DNA from: Aliarcobacter cryaerophilus ATCC 43158 | Lineage (GTDB): Bacteria > Campylobacterota > Campylobacteria > Campylobacterales > Arcobacteraceae | NCBI RefSeq assembly: GCF_003660105.1 | Contig: NZ_CP032823.1 | Coordinates: 1,922,001-1,986,000 of the forward strand | Direction: 5' to 3' | DNA length: 64,000 nt | Shown here: one piece after another, positions 25,598 to 33,834 of the stretch | Position numbering within the stretch: position 1 is the stretch's first letter | How the letters are laid out: each line of letters starts with the position of its first letter | Program-made: the position numbers and the translations under genes | Notes under the pieces: model-generated | Database searches by the model: none | Told to the model about the DNA's origin: nothing | Seen by the model: the letters and a program-made list of their open reading frames with translations, nothing else

Positions 25598-27127
25598 GTG
25601 ACTTTTCAAGACTTTAAATTTAAAGAAAATTTACAAAAAGCAATAGACGAGGCTGGTTTTAAAGAACCAAGTCCAATACAAATAGATGCAATTCCGCATA
25701 TACTTTTAGGAAAAGATATTGTAGGACAAGCACATACTGGTACTGGTAAAACAGCAGCATTTGGTCTACCTGTTTTAAATCAATTAACAGGAAAAAATGC
25801 AGAAGCAGTCGTTATAGTTCCAACAAGAGAACTAGCAATGCAAGTATCTGATGAATTATTCAAATTTGGAAAATTTTTAGGAATTAACACAGCAACTGTT
25901 TATGGTGGTCAAGCTTACGCAAGACAACTAAAATTAATTGAAACAGCAAGTGTTATAGTAGCAACTCCAGGAAGATTTTTAGATTTATTAAAAAATGGAC
26001 ATATAAAAATTAAACCAAAATTTGTAATTCTAGATGAAGCTGATGAAATGCTTGATATGGGATTTTTAGATGACATTAAAGAGATTTTTACATATCTTCC
26101 AGACGATAGACAAACTTTACTTTTCTCGGCAACAATGCCTGTAGCTATTAAGAATTTAGCAAAAACAATTTTAAAAGAACCAGAATTTGTAACAATTACA
26201 AAATCTGATGTTACAAATAAAAATATTACTCAAACTTTCTATGTAGTAGATGAGAGAGAAAGAGATGATGCTTTAATTAGACTTTTTGATTATAAAAATC
26301 CAAAAAAATCTATTATATTTTGTAGAACAAAAAAAGATGTTGATAGATTATCTACATTTTTATTATCTCAAGGATTTATGGCAAAATCATTACACGGTGA
26401 TATGGAGCAAAAACAAAGAGAAGAAGCTATAAAAGCATTTAAAACTTCAAAACTTGAAATTCTAATTGCAACAGATGTTGCTGCAAGAGGTCTAGATGTA
26501 AATGATGTAACTCACGTATTTAACTATCACCTTCCTTTTGATGGTGAGTCTTATGTTCATAGAATTGGAAGAACTGGACGAGCAGGAAAAGATGGAGTTG
26601 CTATTTCAATTGTAACACCTCATGAATTTAGAACTCTTCAAAGAATTGAAAAAACAATTGGTGCGAAATTAGAGTCTAAAGTTATTCCTAATATATCAAC
26701 TGTTAAACAGAAAAAAATAGATGAGCTTAAACAATCTATATTAGATCAAGAGATAAAAGATTATGCAATAACTATTATTGAAGAGCTAAAAGAAGAGTTT
26801 GATATATCAACAATTGCATTTAAATTAGCTTCAATTATTGCTTCTAAAACTTATGTAAAAGGTAACAACAACATAGGAAAAAGCGAAAGCGACATAAGTA
26901 GACTAATCGAAAATATGTCAAGAAGTAGTGATAGAGGTGATGATAGAAGAGGACCTCCAAGAGGAAGAGGAAGAAGCGGTGGTGGACAAAGAAGAGATTC
27001 TGGTTCAAGAGATGATAGAGGTGGACAAAGAAAACCATCAACATCAAGAAATAGCTCAAGTAGAGATACAAATAAAGATTCAGCTGATAAACCTGCAAGA
27101 AGCTCAAGACCTAGAAGAAGAGATTAA
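25598..27127 (+). CDS. DEAD-box RNA helicase
   Basis: 509 residues. The helicase core has the Q-motif FKEPSPIQ, Walker A AHTGTGKT (K51), PTREL, DEAD at about 147-150, SAT, and HRIGRTGRAG in motif VI. An extension follows from about 380. The C-terminal tail from about 437 is rich in Arg, Gly, Asp and Ser (RRGPPRGRGR), a low-complexity RNA-binding tail. It resembles CsdA/RhlE-type helicases used in ribosome assembly and mRNA turnover. RNase J in this window is a possible partner by analogy. Start is GTG 25598 behind AAGGATAAAAA. Confidence 0.93.
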   Translation: MTFQDFKFKENLQKAIDEAGFKEPSPIQIDAIPHILLGKDIVGQAHTGTGKTAAFGLPVLNQLTGKNAEAVVIVPTRELAMQVSDELFKFGKFLGINTATVYGGQAYARQLKLIETASVIVATPGRFLDLLKNGHIKIKPKFVILDEADEMLDMGFLDDIKEIFTYLPDDRQTLLFSATMPVAIKNLAKTILKEPEFVTITKSDVTNKNITQTFYVVDERERDDALIRLFDYKNPKKSIIFCRTKKDVDRLSTFLLSQGFMAKSLHGDMEQKQREEAIKAFKTSKLEILIATDVAARGLDVNDVTHVFNYHLPFDGESYVHRIGRTGRAGKDGVAISIVTPHEFRTLQRIEKTIGAKLESKVIPNISTVKQKKIDELKQSILDQEIKDYAITIIEELKEEFDISTIAFKLASIIASKTYVKGNNNIGKSESDISRLIENMSRSSDRGDDRRGPPRGRGRSGGGQRRDSGSRDDRGGQRKPSTSRNSSSRDTNKDSADKPARSSRPRRRD

Positions 27128-27140
27128 ATCTCTTCTTCTA
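27112..27140 (+). terminator. Terminator overlapping the helicase stop codon
   Basis: A 14-bp perfect inverted repeat (27112-27125 with 27127-27140, arm TAGAAGAAGAGATT) includes the last codons and TAA of the helicase gene. It is followed by ATTTCTCCTTG. Confidence 0.75.
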
Positions 27141-27159
27141 ATTTCTCCTTGTAGCTAAA

Positions 27160-27187
27160 CTTCAAATAAGAGTAATTAAACTATAAT
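27160..27187 (+). promoter_or_regulatory. Candidate promoter of the phosphate transporter gene
   Basis: TATAAT at 27182-27187 with a weak -35 (CTTCAA, 27160-27165) 16 bases upstream, in the 96-bp gap after the helicase terminator. The gene begins 37 bases after the -10. Confidence 0.45.
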
Positions 27188-27223
27188 AACTTTATTACAA
27201 TTTAGTTACACAAGGAACATTAT

Positions 27224-28807
27224 ATGGATATAAAAACCATAAAAACTATTGAGAGTGCCACCGAAAAATCTCTTTCAAGCTTCGCAAAATTATCTCTATC
27301 TTTGCTATTTTTATTAGCAGTATTTCTTTGGACATATTCTTCTCACGGTAAAGTACCCGATAATACTTTTTTAATAATTGGTGCTATTTTTGGAGCTTAT
27401 ATGGCTTTAAATATTGGTGCGAATGATGTTGCAAATAATGTTGGACCAGCAGTTGGTGCAAGAGCTTTAACTCTAACAGGAGCGATTATAATAGCAGCTA
27501 TATTTGAAAGTGCTGGAGCTATTATTGCTGGTGGAGATGTTGTTAATACTATTAAAAGTGGAATTATTGATATTACACTAATTTCTGATAAAAACTCATT
27601 TATTTGGGCAATGACCGCGGGACTTCTTGCAGGTGCTGTTTGGTTAAATTTTGCTACATCTATTGGAGCACCTGTTTCAACTACTCATGCAATTGTTGGT
27701 GGAGTAATGGGAGCTGGAATTGCAAGTGCTGGTTTTTCTATTTTAAATTGGGGTAGTTTAGCTGAAATTGCTTCTTCTTGGGTTATATCACCATTACTTG
27801 GAGGATTTGTTGCTGCTAGTTTCTTATACTTTATAAAAAAACAGATTGTTTATAAAGAGAATATGCTAGAACAAGCACAAAAGTTTGTTCCTATTTTAAT
27901 TGCAATAATGACTTGGGCTTTTACAACATACTTAATTTTAAAGGGTTTAAAACAATTAATTCATGTTAGTTTTTTACTTGCTTCAGGAATTGGTATTTTA
28001 TTTGCTATTGCTGCATATTTTTTAACTAAACAAAATATAGATAAAAATTTATCAAACTTATCAAATGATAGATCTAGTGTAAATAAATTATTTACACCTG
28101 CACTTATTTTCGGTGCTGCGCTACTATCTTTTGCACATGGGGCAAATGATGTTTCAAATGCTATTGGACCTCTTGCTGCTATTAATGATGCCATATTACA
28201 TGAAGGGGCAAATGTAAATGCATCAGTTCCATTTTGGATTATGATTGTTGGTGCTATTGGTATTGTTATTGGTCTTATTTTGTATGGTCCTAGGCTTATC
28301 AAAACAGTTGGTAGTGAAATTACAGAACTTGACCAAATGAGAGCATTTTCAGTAGCAATTGCAACTGCTATTACTGTTATTTTAGCAAGTCAATTAGGTC
28401 TTCCAGTATCTTCAACACATATTGCAATTGGTGGTGTTTTTGGAGTTGGATTTTTAAGAGAAGCTCTTGATATGACAGAAAAAAACTATGTTCAAGATAT
28501 TAGAGAAAAGTTTAAAAAACATAAAAAAGAACTTGAGAAATTAAAAGCAGATTTATTTAAACTTGAATCTTTAAAAGATAAAAATAAATCAACTTATGTA
28601 AAAATTGTTGATTTATTTAAAAAGATTGATGAAATTGAAGATCAAGTAAAACAAGAGAAAAAAGATTTCAAAGAAGCAAAAGGTGCAAAATATGTAAAAC
28701 GAGATGCTGTTAAAAAAATAATTGCAGCTTGGGTTATTACAGTACCTGCATCTGCTTTAATTGCAGCTGGAATTTACTATATGATAAAAGGAATTGTAGC
28801 AGTTTAA
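27224..28807 (+). CDS. PiT-family inorganic phosphate transporter
   Basis: A 527-residue inner-membrane protein. The two inverted halves each carry the PiT signature: GANDVANNVGPAVGA at about 66-80 and GANDVSNAIGPLAAI at about 306-320. Many transmembrane helices are evident, including ATSIGAPVSTTHAIVGG and its second-half partner LPVSSTHIAIGG. It would import phosphate, probably as a metal-phosphate complex, with protons or sodium. A highly charged, helical stretch at about 425-490 (KKHKKELEKLKADL and similar) is inserted before the last transmembrane helix and is predicted to be a cytoplasmic coiled coil. Confidence 0.92.
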   Translation: MDIKTIKTIESATEKSLSSFAKLSLSLLFLLAVFLWTYSSHGKVPDNTFLIIGAIFGAYMALNIGANDVANNVGPAVGARALTLTGAIIIAAIFESAGAIIAGGDVVNTIKSGIIDITLISDKNSFIWAMTAGLLAGAVWLNFATSIGAPVSTTHAIVGGVMGAGIASAGFSILNWGSLAEIASSWVISPLLGGFVAASFLYFIKKQIVYKENMLEQAQKFVPILIAIMTWAFTTYLILKGLKQLIHVSFLLASGIGILFAIAAYFLTKQNIDKNLSNLSNDRSSVNKLFTPALIFGAALLSFAHGANDVSNAIGPLAAINDAILHEGANVNASVPFWIMIVGAIGIVIGLILYGPRLIKTVGSEITELDQMRAFSVAIATAITVILASQLGLPVSSTHIAIGGVFGVGFLREALDMTEKNYVQDIREKFKKHKKELEKLKADLFKLESLKDKNKSTYVKIVDLFKKIDEIEDQVKQEKKDFKEAKGAKYVKRDAVKKIIAAWVITVPASALIAAGIYYMIKGIVAV

Positions 28808-28830
28808 AAACTGTTACAAAAGGATAAAAA

Positions 28831-29745
28831 ATAGAAGCATTACTATCAGTTCTTCCAATATACTTTTTTATCTTTTTGGGTTTTATTGCTAAAAAAAAGC
28901 TAAAAACTCAAATAGATGAAAAATCATTAGTTTTAATATCTCTATACTTTCTTCAACCAATTATGATTTTTTGGGGATTAACAAAAGAACCTATAAATTA
29001 TGAGTTTATACTATCTCCAATATTTTTTATTTTTTGTATGGCTTCAACTCTACTTTTAATGCTTCTTTACTCAAAATTTATTTTCTCTTCAAAAACAGAT
29101 GAAAATATCTTTTTAGCAACAGCTTTGATTGGAAATACTGGAAATCTAGGAATTCCCCTTGGTATTGCACTTTTTGGAGAGCAAAGTGTTCCATATACAA
29201 GTATTATAAATATAGCAAACATTTTTTTTATGTACACAATATCTATCTACTTTTTTGCAAGAGAGCAGTTTAATTTCAAACAATCTTTAAAATCTATATT
29301 TAAAATTCCAGTAATTTGGTTTGCACTTCTAGCTTTAGCTGTAAATTATTATAAAGTTCCTATTCCAAAAGAGTTTGATTTTGCTTTAGAAATGGGTGCA
29401 TATACATCATTAACACTACAATTAATAATTTTTGGAACATATCTTTATAGTGTAAAGATAAAAACTATCCCTTGGAAATTATCTTTACAAATAAGTTTTG
29501 TTAAACATATTCTTTTACCTATTATTGGTATTTTAATCATTATTAGTTTTACAAATTTAAACTCTATGGTGGCTTCAATTCTTATAATGGAACTTATGAT
29601 GCCACTTGCTGTAAATAATGTAAATTTTTCTGTAATATACAATACAAAACCAACAGATGTAGCTGCAACTATTTTAGTTTCTAGTGCCATTTTTGTAGCA
29701 ATTCTTCACTTTTACATTGAAATCATTAATTATTTTATAGGATAA
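28831..29745 (+). CDS. AEC-family (auxin efflux carrier-type) transporter, probable AUA start
   Basis: About 304 residues with roughly 10 transmembrane helices. Conserved elements are GNTGNLGIPLGIALFG at about 104-119 in the first half and a matching second half. From the in-frame TTG at 28876 the product would lack most of the first helix. The preceding 15 codons read EALLSVLPIYFFIF after an ATA codon at 28831, a typical AEC N-terminus. AAAGGA lies six to seven bases before that ATA, and an in-frame stop (28825) excludes anything further upstream. AEC proteins export or import small organic acids; the substrate is unknown. It lies 23 bases after the phosphate transporter gene. Confidence 0.75.
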   Translation: MEALLSVLPIYFFIFLGFIAKKKLKTQIDEKSLVLISLYFLQPIMIFWGLTKEPINYEFILSPIFFIFCMASTLLLMLLYSKFIFSSKTDENIFLATALIGNTGNLGIPLGIALFGEQSVPYTSIINIANIFFMYTISIYFFAREQFNFKQSLKSIFKIPVIWFALLALAVNYYKVPIPKEFDFALEMGAYTSLTLQLIIFGTYLYSVKIKTIPWKLSLQISFVKHILLPIIGILIIISFTNLNSMVASILIMELMMPLAVNNVNFSVIYNTKPTDVAATILVSSAIFVAILHFYIEIINYFIG

Positions 29746-29749
29746 ATAT

Positions 29750-31342
29750 ATGAAAATATATAATTTTGAAAATTTAACTATATATTTTGAGGGTGAAATA
29801 TATAAATTAGAAGAGTATCTAGTTAATAATATTGGGGAAATTTTAAAAGATTTATATATAAAATATTCTTTTGATTTTGTATCAAAACTTGATGGAATTT
29901 TTGCTTTTTGTATATATGACAAAATAAAGAATCTTTACTTTTGTTCAAGAGATAGATTTGGAAATATTCCATTTTATTATTATATAAAAAATGAAAATTT
30001 TATATTTTCAACTTCTATAAAACATATTTTAAAAGAGCTTAATTTTTCACCAAAGTTAAATAAAATTGCTCTTAGTAAATATATTCAGCACTTCTCAACT
30101 TTTGGAGAAGATACATTTTATTGCGATATTTATAAACTTGAAGATAGCTCATATTTGATTTTTGAACCAAAAAAAGATTTAATCAAAAAGAAATATTATA
30201 AGATTAATACATATAAAGCCTTAAACGATGAAAATATAGCTTTAAATGACTTAGAAGAGCTTTTATACTCAGGAATTGAAAAACGGCTTATATCGTCTCC
30301 TAGTACACTTTTAAGTGGTGGAGTTGATAGTTCACTTATATCTTCAATATATACAAGAATATCTGGTAGAAAAATAGATACTTTTTCTATAGGTTATAAT
30401 GAATACAAAAACTATTGTGAACTTCCATATGCCAAAATTACTTCAAATCATATAAACTCAAATCATCACGAAATAATAATTGATAAGAAAAACTATATAG
30501 ATAGTTTTTATAATACTTTAGAGTTTTTTGATGAACCACATGGTGATAGTGCTGCTGTTCCACTAAATTTTTTATTAAAAAGTGTTAAAGATTTTGGCGT
30601 AAATTCACTTCTATCTGGAGAAGGTGCAGATGAACTTTTCTTTGGTTATGATAACTATGCAAAATTTTTAAAGTATCATAATTTTGAAAAATCTTTATCA
30701 AAAGAACAAAATGAGTTTTTGAATGAAATAGTATCAGCTTTGCAAAATAATACAAAAGAGAGTGAATATTTAAGAAGAGTTGTAAAAAAACAAAATATAT
30801 ATAACTCTTTTGGAGAGATTTTTAATGATATACAAAAAAGAAAGTTATTTGTAAAAGTTCCAACATTTAAAAGTGAAACACCAAAACAAGATTTTATTGA
30901 CAATATGAGTTATATTGATTTAAAACTTTGGGTTTCAAATCCTGTTTTAACAAAAGTTTATAAAGTTTCAAAAGCAAACTCTCTGCAAATTCATACTCCA
31001 TTTTTGGATAATGATATACTCAAATATATTTTTAGCGTTGAAAGTTCAATAAAAATGGGCAATACAAACAAATATCTACTTAAAAAAATTGCATCAAAAT
31101 ATATTCCTGAACAAATCATAAATAGAACAAAAAAAGGCTTTAACTCTCCTTTTAATGAATGGCTTCATGAAGAGTTTGGAAGCTCTATTTTAGATACTAT
31201 TTTGGAAGTAAATAGACAAACAGCTTTTTTTAATGAAAACTATATAAGAAAGATTTATACACTCGCTAGTTCAAATAAATTTAAACAGCATCTGTACTCA
31301 CTTTTTGTTTTCTCTTTGTGGTACAAAAAAGTATATCTTTAA
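29750..31342 (+). CDS. Asparagine-synthetase-like amidotransferase lacking the glutaminase cysteine
   Basis: 530 residues. The C-terminal synthetase domain has the PP-loop LLSGGVDSSL (SGGVDS at 189-194), LSGEGADELFFGYD at about 285-298 and RTKKGFNSPF at about 460. The N-terminal domain begins inside the glutaminase fold (LTIYFEGEIYKL matches the FNGEIYN region of AsnB), then FCSRDRFGNIPFYY follows. The first about 65 residues of a normal AsnB, with the essential Cys2, are missing. It could use free ammonia or another donor, or make an amide on a glycan or other acceptor. It starts four bases after the AEC transporter. Confidence 0.8.
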   Translation: MKIYNFENLTIYFEGEIYKLEEYLVNNIGEILKDLYIKYSFDFVSKLDGIFAFCIYDKIKNLYFCSRDRFGNIPFYYYIKNENFIFSTSIKHILKELNFSPKLNKIALSKYIQHFSTFGEDTFYCDIYKLEDSSYLIFEPKKDLIKKKYYKINTYKALNDENIALNDLEELLYSGIEKRLISSPSTLLSGGVDSSLISSIYTRISGRKIDTFSIGYNEYKNYCELPYAKITSNHINSNHHEIIIDKKNYIDSFYNTLEFFDEPHGDSAAVPLNFLLKSVKDFGVNSLLSGEGADELFFGYDNYAKFLKYHNFEKSLSKEQNEFLNEIVSALQNNTKESEYLRRVVKKQNIYNSFGEIFNDIQKRKLFVKVPTFKSETPKQDFIDNMSYIDLKLWVSNPVLTKVYKVSKANSLQIHTPFLDNDILKYIFSVESSIKMGNTNKYLLKKIASKYIPEQIINRTKKGFNSPFNEWLHEEFGSSILDTILEVNRQTAFFNENYIRKIYTLASSNKFKQHLYSLFVFSLWYKKVYL

Positions 31343-31354
31343 TTTTATTTACAA

Positions 31355-31370
31355 TGTTTCCCGTGAAACA
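31355..31370. promoter_or_regulatory. parS-like site, one mismatch
   Basis: TGTTTCCCGTGAAACA differs at one position from the ParB (Spo0J) site consensus TGTTTCACGTGAAACA. It lies in the 31-base gap between two convergent genes. An exact copy lies 4.8 kb downstream at 36172. Confidence 0.65.
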
Positions 31371-31373
31371 TTC

Positions 31374-31775
31374 TTACTTTTCCCAAAACTCTTTTAGTGC
31401 TTGTGTTTCTTTTTGTTCATAATCTTTAATACTAAAATCTGAACTAAAACTTATCTGCTCAATCTCTTTCATAGCAGCTTCATAATCTTCTTGACTAATT
31501 TTCGAGTCACTTTTTATCGTTTGTTCTTCAATTACTGTTTCATTCATATTTTTTGTTTTTATATTTGTACTATTTCCGGCTTTTAGATTCAAATAATCTT
31601 TCATCAGTTTCTCATACTCTGAAAAGTCTAACATCATTATAGATGGTTTACCATCACGAAGTATTACTGCTTTTTCAATCTCTTTTTTTTGTAATTTATC
31701 AAAAATAGATTTATTTTTTCTTACTAAATCAGTTGCCGAAAACATCTCATCTGATGTGTATTGTAATAAAGACAT
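31374..31775 (-). CDS. Phd/YefM-type antitoxin-like protein without an adjacent toxin
   Basis: 133 residues. The first about 65 form the Phd/YefM DNA-binding fold (FSATDLVRKNKSIFDKLQ, then KAVILRDGKPSIMMLDFSEYEKL). The rest is an acidic, helical extension (about 70-133, SDSKISQEDYEAAMKEIEQ). No toxin gene is next to it: one neighbour is the convergent asparagine-synthetase-like gene and the other is PhoH. It may be a stand-alone regulator. A 19-bp palindrome lies upstream of its -10, as expected for an autorepressor. Confidence 0.75.
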   Translation of the reverse strand: MSLLQYTSDEMFSATDLVRKNKSIFDKLQKKEIEKAVILRDGKPSIMMLDFSEYEKLMKDYLNLKAGNSTNIKTKNMNETVIEEQTIKSDSKISQEDYEAAMKEIEQISFSSDFSIKDYEQKETQALKEFWEK

Positions 31776-31804
31776 AATGTAACCCTTTACATAAAATATC
31801 TTGT

Positions 31805-31835
31805 ATTATAACACATTTTATAAATTATTTATAAA
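31805..31835 (-). promoter_or_regulatory. -10 element and palindrome upstream of the Phd/YefM-like gene
   Basis: On the minus strand TGTGTTATAAT places a TATAAT at 31810-31805, 29 bases before the ATG. Just upstream, at 31817-31835, TTTATAAATTATTTATAAA is a perfect 19-bp palindrome. This fits an operator, though AT-rich palindromes arise easily here. Confidence 0.45.
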
Positions 31836-31842
31836 TAAAAAT

Positions 31843-33246
31843 TTATTTGCTAAAAATATTTTCAGCCCACTCTGTAATAGGACCTCTTAGAATTTTTTCA
31901 AGCTTAATTGCAAAAATATTTACAAGATTATTCTCATTTTGAGTAGATTTTAAAAGAGTTGTTAGAGCATTTGTATATCTGTTTACATAAAAATTATCAA
32001 TTTGTTTATTTGAACCAAGAATTACAACTTTACAAGAGTTATCAACTCTAGAAAGTACCATTTGCATAGTTTTATTAGACATATTTTGTGCTTCATCAAT
32101 TATAATAAACGAGTTTGAAAGTGTTCTACCTCTCATTTCCCCAACCCACATGGTTTCAATACCATAATTTGAAATCATCTGCTCTACTCTTGAGCTTACT
32201 TCACTATCTTCAAGTGGAGTATATGAAATATCATCCCTTTTACTCCTTCTTCTTTTGTGCTCAGTTCGTATAATATACTCTAAACTATCCATAAGTGGAT
32301 GATTATATATTCTAAACTTCTCCTCAAGTCCTGGTAAATATCCAACATCTTCACCTTTATCCAAAGATTCAATAGAGTTTCTTATATATATAATTTTTTG
32401 AAAATGTTTCTGCTTCACAAGTTTTAACGCACCACTTAAAGCTAACAGTGTTTTCCCACTTCCAGCTTTAGCTTCAACTATTAAAACATTATAAAAATGA
32501 TTTATTATAGCATTTGAAAAGAATAGTTGCTCTTTATTTAAAGGGGTAATTATTTGATTTCTTATCTCCTCTTCATCAAGGACTTTTATCTTATTATTTT
32601 GAATTGAAGCTAAAATAATTTGATCTGAGTGCTTAACTTTTAAGCAATATGAAAAATCAGAAACTTTATGTTCTTTATCGAATTTGATTATATCTTGATT
32701 CTCTAAATCTTCTAAATCTTCGAAGTTTATATCAATATTCTTGATAAAATCGAAATCAAATTTATCACTATCTTTACCATGAAGTGCTACACTTTTTATA
32801 TCAAGAGATATAGCTCTTGTTCTTGCCATAATATCCATAGAGACAAATTTTATATCTTTGTTATAGTATATTTGTGCAAACTTTGCAACCTCAAGTATTT
32901 TTCTATCATTCAAAATATTTAAAGATATGTTTTTACTATTTATAGTGTACTCATCTTTAGAGATAATATCCAATATTGTTTCATCTTGATTTATAAGTTT
33001 TAATCTAATTATCTTAAAATCTTCATATTTATTTGAACTTAAAATTTCAGAGTTCTCTAGAATTCTTGCAAACTCCCTAGCTTGAAAATTTATTTCGTCA
33101 TATCCGCTTTTTTTGCTATCTATTTCATCTAAAACCGTTTCACTTAAGATTATTAAATTTTTTCTACTATCGCTTAATTTAAAGATATTTCTAGCATCTT
33201 CAAGTAATATATTTGTATCTAATAGGTAATATTTTTCAAAATTCAT
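31843..33246 (-). CDS. PhoH-family ATPase with N-terminal PIN domain
   Basis: 467 residues of the PhoH2/YlaK type. The N-terminal PIN ribonuclease-like domain covers about 5-150 (YLLDTNILLED with D8 acidic site, then ETVLDEID). The PhoH ATPase covers about 240-465, with Walker A AKAGSGKT at about 260-267 and Walker B FIIIDEAQNM. PhoH2 proteins are reported to act as RNA helicase-ribonucleases. It follows hemJ by one base on the same strand. Confidence 0.88.
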   Translation of the reverse strand: MNFEKYYLLDTNILLEDARNIFKLSDSRKNLIILSETVLDEIDSKKSGYDEINFQAREFARILENSEILSSNKYEDFKIIRLKLINQDETILDIISKDEYTINSKNISLNILNDRKILEVAKFAQIYYNKDIKFVSMDIMARTRAISLDIKSVALHGKDSDKFDFDFIKNIDINFEDLEDLENQDIIKFDKEHKVSDFSYCLKVKHSDQIILASIQNNKIKVLDEEEIRNQIITPLNKEQLFFSNAIINHFYNVLIVEAKAGSGKTLLALSGALKLVKQKHFQKIIYIRNSIESLDKGEDVGYLPGLEEKFRIYNHPLMDSLEYIIRTEHKRRRSKRDDISYTPLEDSEVSSRVEQMISNYGIETMWVGEMRGRTLSNSFIIIDEAQNMSNKTMQMVLSRVDNSCKVVILGSNKQIDNFYVNRYTNALTTLLKSTQNENNLVNIFAIKLEKILRGPITEWAENIFSK

Positions 33247-33247
33247 C

Positions 33248-33760
33248 TTACTTTTTCACCTTTTTTGGTTTCATAATCATATATGATATAAATGCAAATA
33301 ACAAAACTATAATCCCTGTAAATAAAATTGAAAAATCTTTTGTAACTACATAAGTAACAATTAAAATGGCCAATAAAGTTGGTTGTTCATTATACATTCT
33401 AAAGAATTTTCCACTTCTTTTGCAAGTATCATTTTCTAACTGTTTTCTATAATAATTTAAAGAAAATGAGTAAGCTACCAAAAGTGATAACATAAATAGC
33501 TTTGCAATCATCCAATTTTGACTTAGAAGCACTGGATTTAAAACTAACATACTAATTCCACTTAAAATAGTTATCCACATAGCTGGATGACCTATGTACT
33601 TGTATATTTTCATCTCTTGTATTTTTACAACTTCAACAAACTCTTTTTTATCAATATTTTCTACGTGATATACAAAAAGCCTAGGGAGATAAAATAGCAT
33701 TGCCATCCAAGATAAAACTGCTATTATGTGCAGACTCAAAATCCAAGTATAGTATTCCAT
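33248..33760 (-). CDS. hemJ: Protoporphyrinogen oxidase HemJ
   Basis: A 170-residue inner-membrane protein with four or more helices. It carries the HemJ/UPF0093 features: the early histidine in LSLHIIAVLSWMA (H11), RLFVYHVE, GHPAMW at about 57-62 and a lysine in MIAKLFML (about 86). HemJ oxidises protoporphyrinogen IX to protoporphyrin IX in haem synthesis. It is the usual form in Campylobacterota lacking HemG/HemY. PhoH follows by one base. Confidence 0.88.
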   Translation of the reverse strand: MEYYTWILSLHIIAVLSWMAMLFYLPRLFVYHVENIDKKEFVEVVKIQEMKIYKYIGHPAMWITILSGISMLVLNPVLLSQNWMIAKLFMLSLLVAYSFSLNYYRKQLENDTCKRSGKFFRMYNEQPTLLAILIVTYVVTKDFSILFTGIIVLLFAFISYMIMKPKKVKK

Positions 33761-33834
33761 ATAATTTCTCCTAATATATTAAAGTCTATTCTATCAAAAT
33801 TAACAAATATTAAAATGAAAATATAGGTATAAAT

